DNA from: an uncultured Verrucomicrobiota bacterium
Lineage (GTDB): Bacteria; Verrucomicrobiota; Verrucomicrobiia; Limisphaerales; UBA1412
Direction of reading: 5' to 3'
Length of the DNA: 64,000 nt
Assembly (NCBI GenBank): GCA_944389455.1
Contig: CALXMK010000004.1
Span: 1 to 64,000 of the forward strand
A model generated the notes under the pieces. It ran no database searches, was not told where the DNA came from, and was given only the letters and a program-made list of their open reading frames with translations. The position numbers and the translations under genes are program-made. Shown piece by piece: positions 62,588 through 64,000 of this stretch. Each line of letters starts with the position of its first letter. Within the stretch, counting starts at the first letter, position 1.

Positions 62588-63532
62588 ATGGACTCGCATG
62601 AAATAGAAAACTTGAAATCGGAGTCTAAGGCAGCCTTTTTGCCGTTTGGTTTTAGAGGAATTGCGAGATTTGGTTACGCTCGGAATGTTTTTTTATTTTC
62701 GATAGAGTTGGCCGTAGTTTTGTTCTTTTCATTATGTGTCCTTTGGTTTGTGTGTGGTAATTGGTTTCCGGTTATTAGTGATGCTGTGACAAAGCTGCCG
62801 GATGCTCCGGTGAGAATTGCCAATGGACAGTTGGAATGGGATGAAAAGGATGGAGTACTGGCACAAACTTCTAAGTTAGCAATTGTGGTAAACGCCTATG
62901 GAAATCGTCGCCAGGGGAGAGAATCGGATATGGCGTTGGAACTGGCGGAAAATAGCTTGAATATTTATACTTGTGGAAGATATTTGAACTTAAATTATAA
63001 GGAGAATCTTATATTTAATTTGGATCGTATGAGTGCCGTTTCATGGTGGTATGCTTGGCGTGGAGCGGTAGTATTCTGGATCTGTTTTATTCCGTTCTTC
63101 TTTTTATTTATTGTATTTCAATTATTATCACTGATTTATATGCCGTTTGTCCGGGGAATTGCGGCGCTTTTTAGAAGGAATTGCTCCTGGGTAGGAGCGT
63201 ATATGCTTTCGGGGGCGACTTTGGCAATTCCGGGCATTATTTTAGGATTAGGAGTTATAGGATACAGTGGGGGGTGTTATGGAGTGTCAGGTTTAGGTGT
63301 GATAGTTCTTTTAGCATTAAGCGTTTCATGGATTTTTTTATTGGGAGCTCCCTTGCTTTTGCCTAGGAAAGATAGAAAAATAAATCCTTCCAAGAAACGA
63401 TTTCGTAAAAAAGGCTTGTTTTCTGCGGAAGTAGAAGAGAAAGGTGGAACAGAAGAAGTTATTCCTTATGGTTTTACACAGAAAACAGAGGGGAACCGTT
63501 CCATACACAAGGCTTTTAAGCCTAAACAATAA
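62588..63532 (+). CDS. Multi-spanning membrane protein of unknown function (DUF1189-like)
   Basis: 314 residues. One transmembrane segment lies near residues 33 to 57 (VFLFSIELAVVLFFSLCVLWF). A soluble region of about 100 residues follows (LPDAPVRIANGQLEWDEKDGVL), then three or four more hydrophobic segments (FWICFIPFFFLFIVFQLL near residue 160, AIPGIILGLGVIGYSGG near residue 212, GVIVLLALSVSWIFLLGAPLLL near residue 235), and a basic cytoplasmic tail. The arrangement recalls DUF1189 proteins but I cannot confirm that. It precedes lpxA by about 70 bases on the same strand. Confidence 0.7.
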   Translation: MDSHEIENLKSESKAAFLPFGFRGIARFGYARNVFLFSIELAVVLFFSLCVLWFVCGNWFPVISDAVTKLPDAPVRIANGQLEWDEKDGVLAQTSKLAIVVNAYGNRRQGRESDMALELAENSLNIYTCGRYLNLNYKENLIFNLDRMSAVSWWYAWRGAVVFWICFIPFFFLFIVFQLLSLIYMPFVRGIAALFRRNCSWVGAYMLSGATLAIPGIILGLGVIGYSGGCYGVSGLGVIVLLALSVSWIFLLGAPLLLPRKDRKINPSKKRFRKKGLFSAEVEEKGGTEEVIPYGFTQKTEGNRSIHKAFKPKQ

Positions 63533-63602
63533 AAGATCTTAGAAATCGAAGATGAGATAGTCGGTTGATTTCAATGAGCAATTTATTATAGAAGGATAGT
63601 TT

Positions 63603-64000
63603 ATGATTTGTTCTACAGCGATGGTTCATCCTAATGCCAAGATACATCCTACTGTCAAAGTAGGACCGTATGCCGTGATTGGTGAGTTTGTTGAGCTTGG
63701 TGCAGGATGCGAAGTTGGTGCCCATGCCTGTTTAATGGGACATACCTATGCGGGAGAGAAGAATATCTTTTGGGCAGGATCGATGATTGGCGGAGCTCCG
63801 CAGGACATTAAATATAAAGGGGAGCCTACTCGATTGATTATCGGTAATGGGAATGTTTTCAGGGAAATGGCTACGGTTCATGTTTCTAATTGTTTAGATG
63901 AGGAAACTCGAATAGGGGATGAGGGACTCTTTATGATTAACTCTCATATAGGTCATAATGCTGTGATTGGTAATCGTGTGATTATAGCTAATGGAGCTTT
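63603..64000 (+). CDS. lpxA: UDP-N-acetylglucosamine acyltransferase (3' end beyond window)
   Basis: 132 codons are visible from ATG 63603, preceded by a GAAGGA ribosome-binding site. The frame is open to the window end. It is a left-handed beta-helix of hexapeptide repeats (VHPNAKIHPTVKVGPYAVIG and onward). The LpxA signature GGAPQDIKYKGEPTRLIIGN near residue 65 and a FREMATVHVSN strand follow, with the catalytic-type histidine region at NSHIGHNAVIGN near residue 115. It starts lipid A synthesis, showing that the organism makes LPS. Confidence 0.93.
   Translation, partial: MICSTAMVHPNAKIHPTVKVGPYAVIGEFVELGAGCEVGAHACLMGHTYAGEKNIFWAGSMIGGAPQDIKYKGEPTRLIIGNGNVFREMATVHVSNCLDEETRIGDEGLFMINSHIGHNAVIGNRVIIANGA

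Overview
The window looks like part of the chromosome of a diderm (lpxA present), polysaccharide-degrading bacterium of the PVC group, most likely Verrucomicrobiota/Lentisphaerota-like and plausibly gut-associated. Pointers are a prepilin-type protein with an exact H-X9-DG motif, a giant secreted LamG/Big_2 protein with a Verrucomicrobia-style C-terminal domain, secreted GH78, GH99-like and beta-helix proteins, and a Tat-exported Gfo/Idh/MocA oxidoreductase. This taxonomic call is an inference from protein families, not from a marker gene.

Layout. 1-783 is the end of an AAA-ATPase-like/PD-(D/E)XK protein. 835-22257 is a surface-polysaccharide locus, all on the + strand: flippase, an unusual aminotransferase / ATP-grasp / RraA-like / ATP-grasp / GNAT module, glycosyltransferases, an EpsG/Wzy-type polymerase, CDP-glucose-derived deoxysugar genes (rfbF, rfbG, a reductase) and GDP-fucose genes (gmd, fcl). 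Most of it is very AT-rich and it is eroded: a duplicated glycosyltransferase fragment, a truncated glycosyltransferase, an acetyltransferase with three in-frame TGA codons, two frameshifted glycosyltransferases, and gmd with one in-frame TAA. 22163-24199 is a small insertion bounded by a perfect 101-bp direct repeat of the fcl 3' end; it carries a broken DUF4062/AlbA-type gene.

24.4-30.5 kb (+) holds a DUF4143 ATPase behind an array with exact 33-bp spacing, alkylation-repair genes (AlkA-like glycosylase and Ogt), small metabolic genes and an AlbA/Schlafen-like regulator with a 12-bp tandem repeat. 30.5-48.6 kb is almost all on the - strand: pseudouridine synthase, dxr, cdsA, Mrp, an MBL hydrolase, a GH99-like protein, rhamnose mutarotase, a beta-helix protein, mtnP, an AddA-like helicase-nuclease and a GH78 rhamnosidase. 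These genes are intact, so the decay is local to the polysaccharide locus.

48.9-64 kb holds an orphan phage-type terminase large subunit, a prepilin-like protein, the 1,930-residue LamG/Big_2 protein flanked by an 82-bp double-hairpin direct repeat, a Gfo/Idh/MocA oxidoreductase, a ROK kinase, cinA, two tandem related structured small RNAs on the - strand (each with its own promoter-like boxes and terminator), a membrane protein, and the start of lpxA at the right edge.

The observations most worth following are the tandem RNA pair (61.9-62.4 kb), the acyl/aminoacyl-sugar module (2.3-7.0 kb), the two direct-repeat-bounded segments, and the orphan terminase.
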